Source of the DNA: Bondarzewia mesenterica
Taxonomy: Eukaryota > Basidiomycota > Agaricomycetes > Russulales > Bondarzewiaceae
Length of the DNA stretch: 64,000 nt
NCBI GenBank assembly: GCA_004802705.1
Contig: SGPL01000001.1
Location: 124,001 to 188,000, forward strand
Direction: 5' to 3'
The notes below the pieces were generated by a model. The model searched no databases. It saw only the letters and a program-made list of their open reading frames with translations, and was not told where the DNA came from. Position numbers and translations under genes: made by a program. Positions 1-12,788 of the stretch are shown here, in pieces (the first letter of the stretch is position 1; the number at the start of each line of letters is the position of its first letter).

Positions 1-3000
1 AAAAGTCACTCGTCAGCAAATTCATGAGCCGAAGTATGGACAGGCGCGATACCACAGCCGAACCCTCGAAATCGAAAGGCAATTCGATCAATCTTTTGAC
101 CGTATCTACGATTGCATCTTCTTCTCCCTTCTCTGCCATGCGCAGCATGCTCCTGATCAAATAAATTCTGATAAATCGGTAAACCCCGACTTGAGAACTA
201 GCGGGCTTACAGAAGATGCAACTGGACGAGATCCAATGTGACGGAGGTAGAATCTGAAGACTTGAAGGAAGACGTCGACTCGAATATATGCTGCAGGTAC
301 TCTGCAATCCACTGAACTATCTGTCAGCATCAAGGCACAGCATGGGTGACCAACAATGAAGGCGAGGCACATACCGGGTGATCTGCCGTACCCATGAAAG
401 TGAATATCCTGAGCAGAAAGGCTCTAGTAGCTATGATGATGGACTCTGTTTCTGGTCTGGGCGAAACCCCAAGAACCACGTCGAGGGCGATAGCCCTCTT
501 GAGTAGATCGCTCCTCGATGAGCGTGTGAGATACTCGTTTGGAGCATACAATAAGAACTTGTAAGCTCCTTCAGCTTTTCGAATCTGATCCTCGGTGGCA
601 TGGGTATTCGTGCTGCTCTTCTTCCTCTTCTTGCCGGTTTGGGACAGGGCCTGGGCAACATCGACACCATCAAGTGCTGAAGTCCTTGAGTTCACAGTTG
701 CCAACAGCGCGGCTACTCGCAAAACGATGAGAAAGTGCGGGCAAATATACGAAGAATTGATGATCACCGCGGATGTTGACTTTTTCCCAGAAGTCTGCTG
801 AACGGAGAGCCTCGAGGAGGATGGAGGTAGGCATTAACAAACCGGAAGGCGCAATCGACGAAAGATTGCTGCTAATGGAAAACAAAATCTCCATAAGCCG
901 TTCGCGCTGGGCCGCAAAGCCATATATTCTATGATAGACGCTGTGGTCAGTGATATGAACGAAGCCAGGTTTGGTGAGTACACACTCAATCACAGCCAAC
1001 CACCTGTCTAACACCAGTCGCAATAGACCGACAGCAGCAAAGATGCGCCCGTCACCTTCAAACTCTAACTGTGAGGAACGACCAGGCCATGAGGCTGAGT
1101 CAAGATTGTAGCTGGAGAGGTATCTTTCAAGATATGTTAGGGCGGCATCTGTGACGGTATCTCGGTAGTTGAAAGAAGGTTCAATAGCTTGACCGAAGAG
1201 AGTTCGGAACTGTGAAAGCGAGCCGAGTAAGTAAATCGCTCTGTTGATAGATTCAGAAGAAAGACGGATTGTATTACAAAAAAACGCACGTACAAACTCA
1301 ATCTGGAGCTCAGGAAGAATTTCTGCACTCTTGACGGCTGTCACCATGCGCCCCACGTCACCACCCGCCTGCGCCACGACACGCAAATCACCAGCCACTT
1401 CGATAGCATACTTCAGCCTCAACGCGGCAGCACCAACCACTTGAACTGCCCAGTCGTCTGTCCCACTTTCCCCCCCTTCTTCTGCACGATCAACCTTATC
1501 CAGGCTCATCTGGACGGCTTGACCTAGGAAGCCATCCAGCGCATCCCCAATCACAGCCCTTAGTTCCTCCTGCACATCAGCAGTGACGGAGTTGATAGGC
1601 ACCGCTGTGATTACTGATGATACTATCCTTGCAGCAAGAGCAAAAGATATCGCCCACGGCTCAGCATCTTTCACCTGCCCGCTTTGCTGGTCCGAAGGGC
1701 GGTCAGAAATTCGCCTTTTCTTCCGCGCACCAGTACCATCGTTCGCTAAAGACGTTTTGTACGCCTCGGAGAAGCCCTCCCATATGCGTTGTAGGGCGCG
1801 GAAGACGTCCAGCGCGGTACCGTGTGCCTGGCCGGGGGTGAGGAATGCGTGGACGGATTTCGACAGTTTTTCAAGGTGTAATGGGTCGAGAAGCGGTGAA
1901 GCGGTGAAATCTTTGTAAGTTAGACGCAGCGATGAGGATGGCGCAAGAGGGAAGGGAGGGGTGAGAGCGGTGAGAAGGCGACCTATGTGGATGGGGAGCG
2001 TGCGGGTTTTTGCATGATGCGACAGAAGGAGGAGAAGCAATTGAGATGCAGACGTGGTATGTTCGGCTGATGTTGTCGTTGGAGAGGATTGAGGGAGAGA
2101 CAGGAATTTTGGGAGAATGCGCGATATTGATGGGTCGATCATATCATGATCCATGCGGGTGATGATGCTCAAGACCCCAATAGCGAGGTCGGTTTGTGTG
2201 TTTCGGGAATCTTGGATGTCATGATGAGAGGCTTTCCGTTTGTTAATGAAAAATGGTGCTTTACCTTCCCGAGCACGGTCAAGTGCAGTGATAGCCAATT
2301 CGATATCCTCTTGTAACAAGGCCCCAATATCTCCCGATCCAGTGTCGAACAACTTCTCCCCTTCCACAACTTCCAGGACGTTCAACCGGGTCTTCCAAAC
2401 TAACGCCTCTTCGCCATCTTGGATATTTCGCAAGGCCTGTTCAAAGGCGGCAAAGCACTTCACAGAACTAGCGCGAGCATCTACGGCAGAAGCATCTCCT
2501 GGTCCAAACAATGCAGAACGATGTCTTCTCACAGCTTGTGTGAAGGAGACAAGTAGTCGCGGGAGGGAAGGAAGAACAGAAGTGGGAGATGTGAGTGCGA
2601 AGGACTGAAGAGGGATGAACAGTAACGACGATGTGTTTGGGTCGGAGAGTTGGCGTAGGGCATCCAGGTTGAAGATAAGGTCGACTCCTGCCATGTAGAT
2701 TTCCGGAAGGAGGGACGATTGGGGTGTCGTATTTGTGACAAGATGCATGGCAGAGATCGTTCGAAGCCAAGTCTCGAGATGATGCTGCACAAATGTTTGA
2801 TGCAACTATAACCGCGAGAATGAGTCAAAAGACCGACAGAAATCAGGCCAAGACACACCTTCTTCTTGTTTGAGGAGTTGCTGAAAGCAATCCTGAACGA
2901 AGCAGTGATCAGGTTTCCGATCTTGCGCAACCCATCTTCGGCCAATAATTTTCGAAGGGTATCATGAGAAGCTAAGGACCCGAGCAGTGCTCCGAAGCAA

Positions 3001-3549
3001 TCTAGCAGGGTGTCTGGCGTGATCTTGGCGACAGCAAGTGGCCAGAGCAAAGATATAGAACGACAGGATATCGAGTATATATGAGTCCTGGCGTCGTCAT
3101 CCAGAGTTGTCGACAGATTGAGCAAGGAAATGACGATGGGCGCAATAGGAATACGGCTCAGGAGGGGATGGAGCCATGTCTTATGCAGACGAGCATAATC
3201 ATTGAAAGTCTGAGCTGTGTTTCGTGGATAGAGTATGTCAGCTAGCAGCTCCCAGTACCGCAGATCCAGTATAGGATTTGAAGCCCTGTGTTCAATTGAA
3301 TAACTGTTGAAAACGCATTCTGACACTCGAATAGTAATGAGGATGAACTTACGCGTCTCGCGTACGATCCTTGAGCAACTTTGTTAGAGCCCAATCAACG
3401 ATTGTCTCCCCCTTGTTAGGAATGTGAAACGAAGGAGAATCCCACGCCTCTCGAGCGATTTCTACCTTTGAGGGATCTCCTGGATTGGGTGGATCGGACG
3501 TAGCCTTGAGAGCACGCACAAAATTTTGGGAAGACTGAAGATGAGCCAT
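1..3549 (-). CDS. Urb2/Npa2-like nucleolar pre-ribosome factor (partial, C-terminus beyond left edge)
   Basis: Large helical protein on the minus strand. Exons read from splice signals: 3353-3549, 2859-3285, 768-2805, 375-712, 211-320 and 1-152 (open at the window edge). All junctions are GT-AG and keep frame; introns are 53-67 bp. The start is the ATG at 3549 (MAHLQSSQNF); the open frame extends slightly upstream but without another ATG. About 1,087 residues are visible. The N-terminal region (GETIVDWALTKLLKD, then LRYWELLADIL) and the long array of leucine-rich helices resemble Urb2/Npa2, a nucleolar protein that with Urb1 acts in early 60S subunit assembly. The conserved C-terminal Urb2 domain would lie outside the window, so the family call is an inference. 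A basic KKRKKSS stretch near 600 could act in nuclear targeting. It diverges from the RBR ligase gene across a 343-bp gap. Another large HEAT-like nuclear protein remains possible. Confidence 0.6.
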
Positions 3550-3892
3550 GGCTAGGCTATAGGAAAATGATATTGATGCCAAACAGGAGATACTAAAGAA
3601 TCAACGACGTTCAGTAACCTCCATAAATGTTATGTTTTCCCTCAGCAGTTTGGAAAGTTGGTGCGGAGACGCGAAAAGTCGACAAATCGGAAAAGCCAAA
3701 CCCGAGGACTAGACCTAACCCTAATTCCGGTTCTCGGGTAGGAGCCCTCAGCTCTGCTCAGCTCTTCGACTCATCCACTGCGGTACCTTTGTTTGTGAAG
3801 TCGGCCTTTTTTTTACTTGTTCCCAACGTCACCGGTTTGTATTTTGTATTATTATCTTATCTGTTACGACTATCAATCCCACTTCCAACACA
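3550..3892. promoter_or_regulatory. Divergent promoter region, Urb2-like / RBR ligase
   Basis: 343-bp gap between two start codons pointing away from each other. I see no clear TATA box. A T-rich tract around 3806-3860 precedes the plus-strand start. Both genes probably share this short bidirectional promoter. Confidence 0.5.
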
Positions 3893-5562
3893 ATGACCGA
3901 CTCAATCGCTGAATGCACAATAATTCAAGAGGAAGAATGGCAGGTGCTGGAGGTGCGCATACGAAGGCAATTCCATTCCCCATAATGCTAACGCTGGATA
4001 CCATCGAAATCCAGTCAATATACCCAGATTGTATCTCGAGCAACTTGTCAGACGGCATCAAGAAGCTGGAGATTCCTGTCGAACTGGGGGATTCGAGGAC
4101 CGTGTCCATAATTGATGACGGGACCATCAATGGCATCTCTGCACAACGGGCTGAGGATCAGCCGATGTCGCTATCTATGCTGCCTCCCGTGCTACTTCAT
4201 ATTATCCTGCCCCCGACATATCCCCTGTCTACCCCACCGGAAATTATATCGCTACATGTTACCAACTCCTGGCTGACTTGTGGACGTCATCTCCAGCAAG
4301 AACTGCTGGAGATGTGGCAGCCCGGCGAAGGTGTGCTGTATAACTGGATCGAGTGGATCCGCACCGCAGATTTTCTGAGATCTTTAAATTTCGTGGACGA
4401 GCACACCATCAGGTGCGTCCCAAATCGCGCGGCCATGTGCGAGTCTCATTCGACGCATCGACAGGATACCGCACTCATCACCACATCTATTAGCACCGCT
4501 GCTTACAGCCTACGACACTAGTGCCAAATCCTCCCGATTCGCCCAAAGTGCCTATACATGCGCCGTTTGCCTAACATCACAAAAGGGCGCGAGATGCCTT
4601 TTGCTTCTATGTGGCCATGTGTTTTGCCGATCCTGCCTTGAAGATTACTGGAAACTGTTCATTGCTGAGGGGGACGTGGCCCGAGTTGGATGTCCAGATC
4701 CTGAGTGCATCAAGGAGAGTCGGGAAGCGAATGAGGAAGAGGTAAGAAGAGTCGTCACCGAAGACGAAGTAATGCGTTGGAAATGGCTGCGTCGAAAACG
4801 GATCTTGGAACGAGGTAATAGGTCCCCGCTGCTAGCCAATTTTCTTCTTTTTTCTTCATCTCCTGTTACGCAGATCCGTCCACCGTATATTGTCCGGTGT
4901 CTTTATGTCAGACACCCGTATCAAAACCGAAATTCACGGACGACCAAAATGTAGGCTGGGAGAGACTCCGCACGTGTCCAAACTGTGAATATGTCTTTTG
5001 TTCATTCTGCAAACGTACATGGTAGGCCCATGGTGCTCCTATATGGACTTCTTTTTTTCTAAAATGAACTTCTTCTCCTGGTTAGGCATGGCCCCCTCAA
5101 CGACTGTCCGATTCCCATTGCCGAGAAATTCATCATGGAGTACATGTCGCTTCCGGAAGATTCGCCGTCACGGCTGGTGTTGGAACAGCGGTACGGGAGG
5201 GCAAATATCAACCGACTGGTGGCCAAATACAGAGAGGACCAAGCCAATCGGCAATGGCTAGAAAGCAGCACAATGGCATGTCCCGGTTGTCAGGTCAAGG
5301 TGGAGAAGTCGGTGGGATGCAATCATGTACGTTCCCAAACGACTGTTGCGATTATGGTGTGTTCTGATCAAAACGTGTTCAGATGACATGCGCGAAATGC
5401 AAACAACACTTTTGCTATCGTTGCGGGGCCAAGCTGAACGCGGGCGACCCGTACGTGCATTTTTCGACGCGGGGACACGGGTGCTACTCGAAGCTGTTCG
5501 ACTACGAGAGTATAGAGAACGAGTGGCAGCCGATGGAGGGGTTCGAGGCGGCAATGATGTAA
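3893..5562 (+). CDS. RWD-RING-IBR-RING E3 ubiquitin ligase (RNF14/Itt1 type)
   Basis: Six exons: 3893-3952, 4015-4412, 4465-4814, 4874-5021, 5086-5326, 5383-5562, giving 458 aa. The first exon (MTDSIAECTIIQEEEWQVLE) joins to SIYPDCIS across a 62-bp intron with a good branch site (gctaac); the longest open frame begins inside that intron and so gives a false start. Residues about 10-150 form an RWD domain. RING1 starts at YTCAVCLTSQKGARCL and contains LCGHVFCRSCLEDYW. The IBR includes CPNCEYVFCSFCKRTW. RING2 reads CPGCQVKVEKSVGCNH then MTCAKCKQHFCYRCG. In RBR ligases the cysteine within the GCNH stretch forms the thioester with ubiquitin; here it lies just before the last intron. The order RWD then RBR is that of RNF14 and yeast Itt1, which act on stalled ribosomes or translation factors. 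Cytosolic location is expected. Confidence 0.9.
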
Positions 5563-5862
5563 TGTATGTCGTAGAATGCGCGTCGGCCACGGTCGGCGAA
5601 TGTTATAGGGGTCGGCCGGAGTTCCGGCGATTCAAAGTCCGCTTGGGGGCGCGCGCATTTTCGCGAGTTAGCAAAAACACCCAATTGATCTATAGACTTT
5701 GAGCGGCGGCGGATTCAAGTACTCCTATATTTCCGCTATATTTCCCTCCTTCTCTCTTCTCCTGTACGACCGTCAATACCACCTTGAACAATACCCCCTT
5801 TTCCTCATACCCGACCTGTTTCCTTAACACCCACAAGTCGTCTTTGTACCATTCTATTCGCC
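5563..5862 (+). promoter_or_regulatory. Gap and pyrimidine-rich promoter of the KH gene
   Basis: 300-bp gap. From about 5740 to 5850 the plus strand is rich in C and T runs (ctcctt, ctctcttctcctg), typical of basidiomycete core promoters and 5' leaders. No TATA box seen. Confidence 0.4.
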
Positions 5863-8800
5863 ATGGATATCTACACAACCGCATTCTCCTATCCTCGTCG
5901 GTCGCGTCACATTCATTCTTCCTCTTCCACCCTCGAATTTCCTACACATGCGCAACCCGACGTCTACCCACCTGCTCATTTTCAGCAGCTTAGTTCCAAC
6001 GGTCACCTCGACTCCCACGTCACTCCATCCCCATCCGACACCGACGCTGTTCAGAAATTGGCCATGATGGCCATGGCTACCCAGGGCTGCCATGTATCTT
6101 TCTCCGTAGCTGACCAGGGCACGGGTTGGAATTTCTGTATTTCTGGTTCATACCAGCAGGTTCTCTTTGCTCGCGGCATGATTCTCAAGGACTGTCCCAT
6201 ACAGGTGCGCATCATTTCCTCCTATCTCGTACTCCCTCTCTTATGCCGCATCCCCCCCTGGATTTCAGAATCGCGCATCAATCAAAGTCGCTCGTTCTGA
6301 GGTTCTCGATTTTCCCTCGTCGAAACCTGCGCTCAAACCAGAAGTCCGTCGCCGTCTTGACGAGATTGCCTCGCAGACCCTTGCGCACATTGCTGTTGTA
6401 AATAGTCCCCTCTCGCTTTCAACACGTACGCCGCCAGACGGCATCAGCAGTAGTGCAGGGTGGTCGGGCCTTGAGACTGAACGGGTGTGTGAGCTTGTAA
6501 TCACTGGCCCTGGGGATTCCGTCGAAGTCGCTCGCGTTCGACTGCTGGTGATGTTGGACGAACTGGTATGTCCTCACCCCTAACCATTGCTTACAAACTA
6601 AGTGTAGCATTTCTGCAGAGCGGCCTTCATGCTGAAGTTTGCGAGATTGACCAGAAGCTACAAGCCATTGTCGCTGGGAGGAAGCGCAACATGCTACAGT
6701 CTATCCAAGAGGAGACAGCTACCAACATTTACTATCCTTCCCCTTTGCATGGCCTCGTCGGACCTGACATTGCTAATATGACCGCGACACCTTCGACTCC
6801 TGGCAAAGCCCCTCGGCTGAACAAGAATGTCGTCTGGATCACAGGCGAATTTTTTGGCGTGCAACGGGCGAGAGATATGCTTCTCCAGGTGTCGTTGAAC
6901 AAGGTACGTTTTTGTGGTCATCCTGGAAATATAACCTTCGCTAAGCCTGTGTGTTACTTTAGAGCAAAGGCATCATCTCGAGAGATACCGCCATCTTGCC
7001 CCGAAAGCTGGACTGGATGGTAACGGAACACGCGGACGATCTCAAGTCTATCATGAACGATAATGCTACATTTATCCATTTCCCGCCGATTGGTAGCTCA
7101 ACGAGTTTGATCACGGTTTACGGAGATCATAGAGTGAACATTCAACGGACCATCCGTTCGGTCATGCAACTCGTTCGTAACATCTCTGTCTCGCCGCAAC
7201 TTTCCTTCCTACTGATGTTGAATGTTACCTGGTAGGCGTGTCAATTTTACGTGGCTTCGTTCTGGCTCCTTCCCACACAATTCAACGTCTTGTTACCGCC
7301 TTCCACGCTCAATGCAACCCAGGTCACCAGCATCATCAAACAGGTCTCGAATGCAACCGGTGCCGAAGTCGTTTTCAAGGGTATGTGCTTCGAGATGCAC
7401 GGGCTTGAGCACGAGGTCCGGAATGCTGTGAACATGATATTGGAACTGGACATCGTCAAGGTAAGTTTGGTTTGTTTCTTATTCGTCCGCGACGTCTTTT
7501 GACGCATACGTAGGTTTTCCACCACGAAATTCGCTTCCAAATCGAACTGGCGAACGAGCACCGCGAATTCATCAGCGGGAAGAAGAACGGTAAAATCAAC
7601 AAGATCATGCAGACGACAAACGTCAAGATCAAGTTCGAGACTTTCAACGACCACAATTTTCTGATAGACATTGCCGGTAACGACGGGTCGGTCATCCAAG
7701 GCCTCTCTCTTTTACAGGAGGAGTTACCCGCCGAGATCTCGTTCCACGTGCCAGAGTCGTATCATAAGCGCATCATTGGCGTTGGTGGGCGAAGTATTCA
7801 GCGGATCATGAAAAAGTACGGAGTCTACGTCAAGTTCTCCAATGCCGAGGAGTTTGCTGCGTTGGGAGGGTACAACGATAATGAAGACAACGTCGTGGCG
7901 CGCACACCAGCTAAAAACGCTATTAATTTGGATAATTTAAAACAATCCGTAATGGAGTTAGTGAATCCGAAGGTACGCCGATCGCCTGGCTTCTTTTTTC
8001 CGAGAGTTGCATCGCTGACGGCGAACGGTAGGACAAGGATTTCCTGAACGAGACGGTCGCTGTCCCTCGCAAGTATCACCGCACTTTGTTGGGCGAGAAG
8101 AGCATATTCATCCACGACATCGAGAACAAGACGAATTCTCGTGTTCGGTTTCCTGATAAGGAGACTGCGTCAGATATCATTGTGATATTTGGACCTGAAA
8201 GTCAGATTCAAATTGCAGCGACGATGCTTTTGGTGCGTATGCTTCGTATCTCTACGTTTGCCTGTATTGATCAAAATACAGGATCACGTCCCCTTCGAGG
8301 CTGACATGGCTGTCCCCCCTCAAGCCGAACTACCTCTGATTTGCTCCTCTCCCGAGTTCAATGCCTTTGTCGAGCAGATCAAACGCGATCTGCAGGTTGT
8401 CATCTCCCCCAACATTAAGACATTGGGGTCGGGTGCAGAAACGCCGGCGGACTGCTCGTTCAAGTTCCGGTGTCAGCGCAGCAACAGCGATTTTCTCGTT
8501 AGCGCCCGCGAGATGCTTGAGCAGTTCTTGTTGAACCACAATATTCACGTCTACCCCTCACCTACGGCTCACACGCACAAACGTGGTGATTCCTTTGCTG
8601 AGGCATTCCCACATTTCGATAGCAAGGTTCTCTCGACAATGCCTCGCACGCGTGGTAAGTGCTTCGCCTTCATAGCTTCCCTCATTAGAGACTGATGCAG
8701 TCGGTGGAACATGTAGGTTCTGCCGATCTGTCACGGCCCGAACCGATGATGGATAGGCGGCTGAGGCTCGCCAACTCGTCTCCGGATGTGAAGGCTTTGT

Positions 8801-9366
8801 TCAATAATTCTCCCTCCTACATCTACCACTTAGAAGAGGCTCAAGAAAATCTTGACAGCCAGTCCAGCTACGCCCCTCCGGTCAACGATTATTGGAATCC
8901 TCAGCCACCGATCGGGCGTCACGGACGCTTCTTGTCAATGTCGCATGTCGCTGACGACCACTCGCCTGCCTCTGGCCTGCTCTCCCATATGCGACATGCT
9001 GACAACGGGCTCAAGCGGAGTTCAGACTCTTTGTTCGAAGCCAATATGAAGGAACAAATATCTAAAGCACGCTCGCTGCAGAATCGCGCACAGTCGCTTG
9101 ATCTAACCTTGTCGCTCTCGCGCATCACCGAGTCATCTTCCCGTCTTGGGCCTCCGGATTCCCCTACTAACTCTATCGGTGACACTGGGCCGAGCTCGAG
9201 CCCTAATTCCGCCACGGCGCCTTCTTTCCCCAGCGTGTATGGTCCGCCGTCTACACGGCCTCCTGTCGCGCCTAACAACCATCATACGCTCCGCCGAACT
9301 GGACGTATCCTTGATGACGAGTCTGTAGACGAAGTCTCCCGGGTAATTTCGAACTTGGGACTGTGA
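5863..9366 (+). CDS. Multi-KH-domain RNA-binding protein
   Basis: Nine exons: 5863-6204, 6269-6565, 6619-6903, 6963-7172, 7236-7460, 7514-7972, 8032-8232, 8282-8654, 8717-9366; 1,013 aa. All introns are 49-64 bp; one uses the donor GTTCGT. Several K-homology signatures are visible: VAGRKRNMLQSIQEETAT (about 230), EFISGKKNGKINKIM (about 470), KRIIGVGGRSIQRIMKKYG (about 540) and HRTLLGEKSIFIHDIENKT (about 620). KH domains bind single-stranded RNA, so an RNA-binding, probably cytoplasmic role is expected, comparable to Bicaudal-C/vigilin-like proteins and the little-known yeast YLL032C. The last about 220 residues are Ser/Pro-rich and look disordered. Start chosen at the first ATG after the pyrimidine-rich leader. 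The exact orthology is not certain. Confidence 0.85.
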
Positions 9367-10336
9367 TTTCGGGGATCTATTATTCTACGATAGGTTACTG
9401 ATAGGTTAGCAAGGACTCAGGCGAGCGAAAAGGTCGCCTGTAAAATCTCTTTGTATCAGGAAGGACAACGGACTCTGCATCTTGAGTACTCACTCATCTA
9501 TCGGCGTGGTTTGTTCTTCTTTCCTCCCATTTTTTTCAATATTTCCTCTTTCTTTCAAGCAATGTTCGTATCTCATCTCGTACACCATATCTGAATATTA
9601 CTACACCAGTCTCCTATTTCCATTTCGCTTTCTCGCATCTCGTCTGCTCTCAATCCTCATCCATCTGTGGTCTCTCTCTCGTTCATCATCATTTTACCTG
9701 CACCTCTATTACATCACATGTACTATATTTGATGTTCCTACATAGTGGGCTGGCCATATCTTTATCTCATTTCTCACTATTGCTCTGCTCGGCGAGTTCC
9801 ACCTTCATCTGTTCTGATAGGAGACGGTCCACACGGAAGTTAGACAAAAGGTAGAATTGTTTACGATTCATCAACGATTCATCCCACCTCTTCATTAGCG
9901 AGCGAGCAACAGAACCTAAAGGATGATCTGCAAAATGAGAACACACCGCTGCAGAAGACGTGCGGCAAAGAGACCGGGTAATGTAGTCCAAAGTGCGGAC
10001 ATAGCCTTAGCGGAGTGTATCGAATACGTGAGGTTGTTGAAGCAGTCACATCAACGCGAGGACACCGATGGTTTCGGCGCACCTCTCGTCGTAATTTTTG
10101 TGGGCTGTCAAGTCAAGCACAGCAGGCTGCACAACAACGCCGTTCAAAATTCTTGTGTCTCACCAATAGGGCCCGGCAGGACATCGCGCCGCAAATTGAT
10201 GTCCACTCGGCGAAGGGAATGTCACTCAGAAACACAGTCAGGAGGATGAATGAAGTGCTTTCGACATTCGCACTCGTTACATGACTCCTGTCACTATCAG
10301 CATTTAGATGCTCTAAACTAGCCCAATAACCTTCGA
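9367..10336. other. Convergent 3' intergenic region, no gene recognised
   Basis: Lies between the stop codons of the KH gene (+) and ATP synthase subunit f (-). 9480-9745 is T/C-rich and probably 3' UTR. Open frames at 9767-10284 have no recognisable domain. Confidence 0.5.
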
Positions 10337-10817
10337 TCAGTGAGCGTGGTTCTTGTGGTGCTCTGAAGTTCTCAAGATCAGCATGCAGCATGCAGAAAAC
10401 AAAAGGTGTCCACTGACTCAAGTGCACTACAAGATTGTAAAAATATCAGCTCAAAAGAAAACAAGTTAAGCGAGCCAGACGTACTCTGGTAGTCAATGGT
10501 GTACCCCAGGCCGAAAATAGCGACCATTGTGAGGACAACGGGCGCTGCCGACGCGTTCTTTCCATCGAAGTAGCGAGCTTTGATGCCGCGGACAGCAGGA
10601 GCAGCTGCGGGACCCTTAGGGAGCTTGGAGTAAAAGTTGACGAGCGGGGCGAGATCCGCACCCTGGCCTGCAGACTGTCCGACGTGAACCATACATGTTT
10701 TTGTGAGATTCACTGTGTGTCATTGGAAAGATAGAAAAGACTCACGAGAATAGATGGAGAAGCGATCTTGGGGGGGACAAGGCCGCCAAGTTGACGACGG
10801 ACGAGAGAGGCGTACAT
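10337..10817 (-). CDS. ATP17: Mitochondrial ATP synthase subunit f (Atp17)
   Basis: Four exons: 10746-10817, 10485-10674, 10418-10426, 10337-10362; 98 aa. The protein begins MYASLVRRQLGGLVPPKIA, continues with GADLAPLVNFYSKLPKGP, then KNASAAPVVLTMVAIFGL and GYTIDYQ, and ends MHLKHHKNHAH. This matches subunit f of the F1Fo ATP synthase membrane sector: a short N-terminal part and one hydrophobic segment (about 70-90) that anchors it beside the a and c subunits in the inner mitochondrial membrane. The conserved tail is recovered only if exon 3 is 9 nt long (positions 10418-10426, between a TAG acceptor and a GTCAGT donor); reading straight through gives an unrelated extension of about 100 residues. 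The typical length of the family supports the spliced form. Confidence 0.92.
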
Positions 10818-11128
10818 GTCGGAAGAAGAAGTGGCTGAGGAGAAGAGGACTGTGTGCTGGACGACGTCGACGACGACCTCCAAACCGCGCGTTTGCCCGA
10901 TATTTGTTCGGAACAAATAGAGATCGAATCGGGGTGCAAGTGAATTTCCTTCCAACTCCTCGCCAGGCCTGTCCAACAAGATCGTGTACTTTCAACTACA
11001 GTTCCATCGTATGGATTTTCATGATCTCTTACGAACGGGGGTGCCAAAAATCATCTCGCAAGAAAGTTCATAGTATACGCGGCTGGTATTACTAGGTCGA
11101 ATGATACCGTAAAGACAAATGTACAGAT

Positions 11129-12788
11129 TCAATTCACAATCCATGGCACCTCATACAACACGAAATCGAAGTACTCCTGTTCCAACAGTGTCTGATACTC
11201 TCCCACAAACTCATCTGTGGTCCCGCCACCACTGCTCGACTTTGGTTTCGCGCCTCGAGAACGAGGGGACAGATAGGTAAAATGATTTTTTAGAAGTGTA
11301 AGCGTCCGCTTAGTTGACTTGGGCTCGGGCTAAAACGAGCACGCGTCAGATAAGTAAGTGGTCAACATCTTCGTACTGTAAAAAGAACACAGGCTGATTT
11401 GGATGCCTGACTCACCTTGATGATCACTCCGATGTAATTGGCCGGAAGGCCATACCGTAGAACGCTCTCTATGAAGAGTCGGACAACTTTCAAGTGAACC
11501 AGTAACTGGAAAGCTTCGGAGAAATTGGTGCGGGACAATCGCAGGAGCTCGGTCTAGCATGGAGACTTAGTGGAGCATCATTGTTGGACGGAGACAGGCC
11601 GCTTACCCAAAGCTCTTTCTCTGTTGTGTCCGCCAAAAGTAATTCCTCCCGCTCCTTCGAGAGCAAGTTTTCAGAGTATTGGAAATCTCGGATTATATAT
11701 CTATCGTATGAATAGGATATCGATCAGCACAGGGCGCAGAGAGTAGTGTCCGTATACAGACTTGTTTTCTCTGCATTTCTGAACGAAGTCTTCATGCACC
11801 TTCCGGAAGATGACGACGGAGAAAAGGGTATATTCGTCATCGGACGCAACGGCACTGAGGAGCTCGTGTGAGGATGAGATCAAGTCCAAGTGTGAGCACG
11901 CACGATGCAGAGCGAGGTACGACCATTGACGTCAATCGTTCGTACTTCGCATTCCATTCCTTGACCAGGTTTCTGATGCGTATTAGATTTCCTTTCTATC
12001 AGCAGTCACTGAGCTACTTACCTTGGAACGGCAACAAGTAGCGTCTCCAGGTATTCTGAGTCCTGAATGAAATCTTCCTGGTTCACGACATCGGCAAGAG
12101 AGCGCACAGACAGGTTCCCTCTAAAGCAAAGAGTTAGCCCCATGGGGATGAACTTTGACCTTGGAACCTCACATCTTCTTGCGCTGAAGTTGAGTTAGTG
12201 AACCCTTGGCAAGGTTGTAATTATTCAACTTCGTCTTCATCATATTGTCGATGGAAGTCATCTCCTGAATATATTGAATGTATACTCATGAAGTTGGGCC
12301 CAGGATATAATCACAGCTGAGCGCACCTTGTTCAGAACTTCAGTCATGTCCCTTAACCCCTTCTGCACTCCGTAACGGCCATCATTCCATCTCCAATCTT
12401 TCAGTAAATAATTATCCACAGTGTGTTCGTTCACGAGGATGTGCTGCGAGAGCTTCGCGGGGTCGTTGTTCAGCAGATTGCGTAGTGTCTCTACAATCTT
12501 CGCGACTGTCGCGGTAAAGAACGCGTCCTGCTTCGGCAATTCTTCTGATAGCGCAATAAGGGAATCTAGAGTCCCTGTCTGGTGAAAAGGCCAAACGGTG
12601 AGATGAGTGTTTAGAACGTTGTGAAGCTGATCAGTTACCTTGAAGGATGGGATATATAATTGACCGATGCTGTTTCGAGAGAACGTCTTAGATTGTTGGG
12701 AGAGCTTGGAATACAATTCTTGAAGCATTCCCTCTGAATCACCATCCTGAGGAGCCGCGATTAACCAGGTACTCTGATCTGAAGGCAT
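11129..12788 (-). CDS. VMA5: V-type proton ATPase subunit C (Vma5)
   Basis: Nine exons: 12639-12788, 12327-12578, 12173-12264, 12022-12120, 11904-11972, 11762-11854, 11607-11700, 11416-11553, 11129-11329; 395 aa, the usual length of the family. The start [17 protein letters not shown] is characteristic, as are [25 protein letters not shown] with [34 protein letters not shown] and the C-terminal [17 protein letters not shown]. Subunit C is a peripheral V1 stalk subunit that links V1 to Vo and takes part in reversible disassembly, on vacuole and Golgi membranes. It shares a 159-bp divergent promoter with the sulfurtransferase and lies in tandem behind ATP17. Joining PRSAS to AVASDD needs a 49-bp intron, since the frame changes there. 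Confidence 0.94.
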
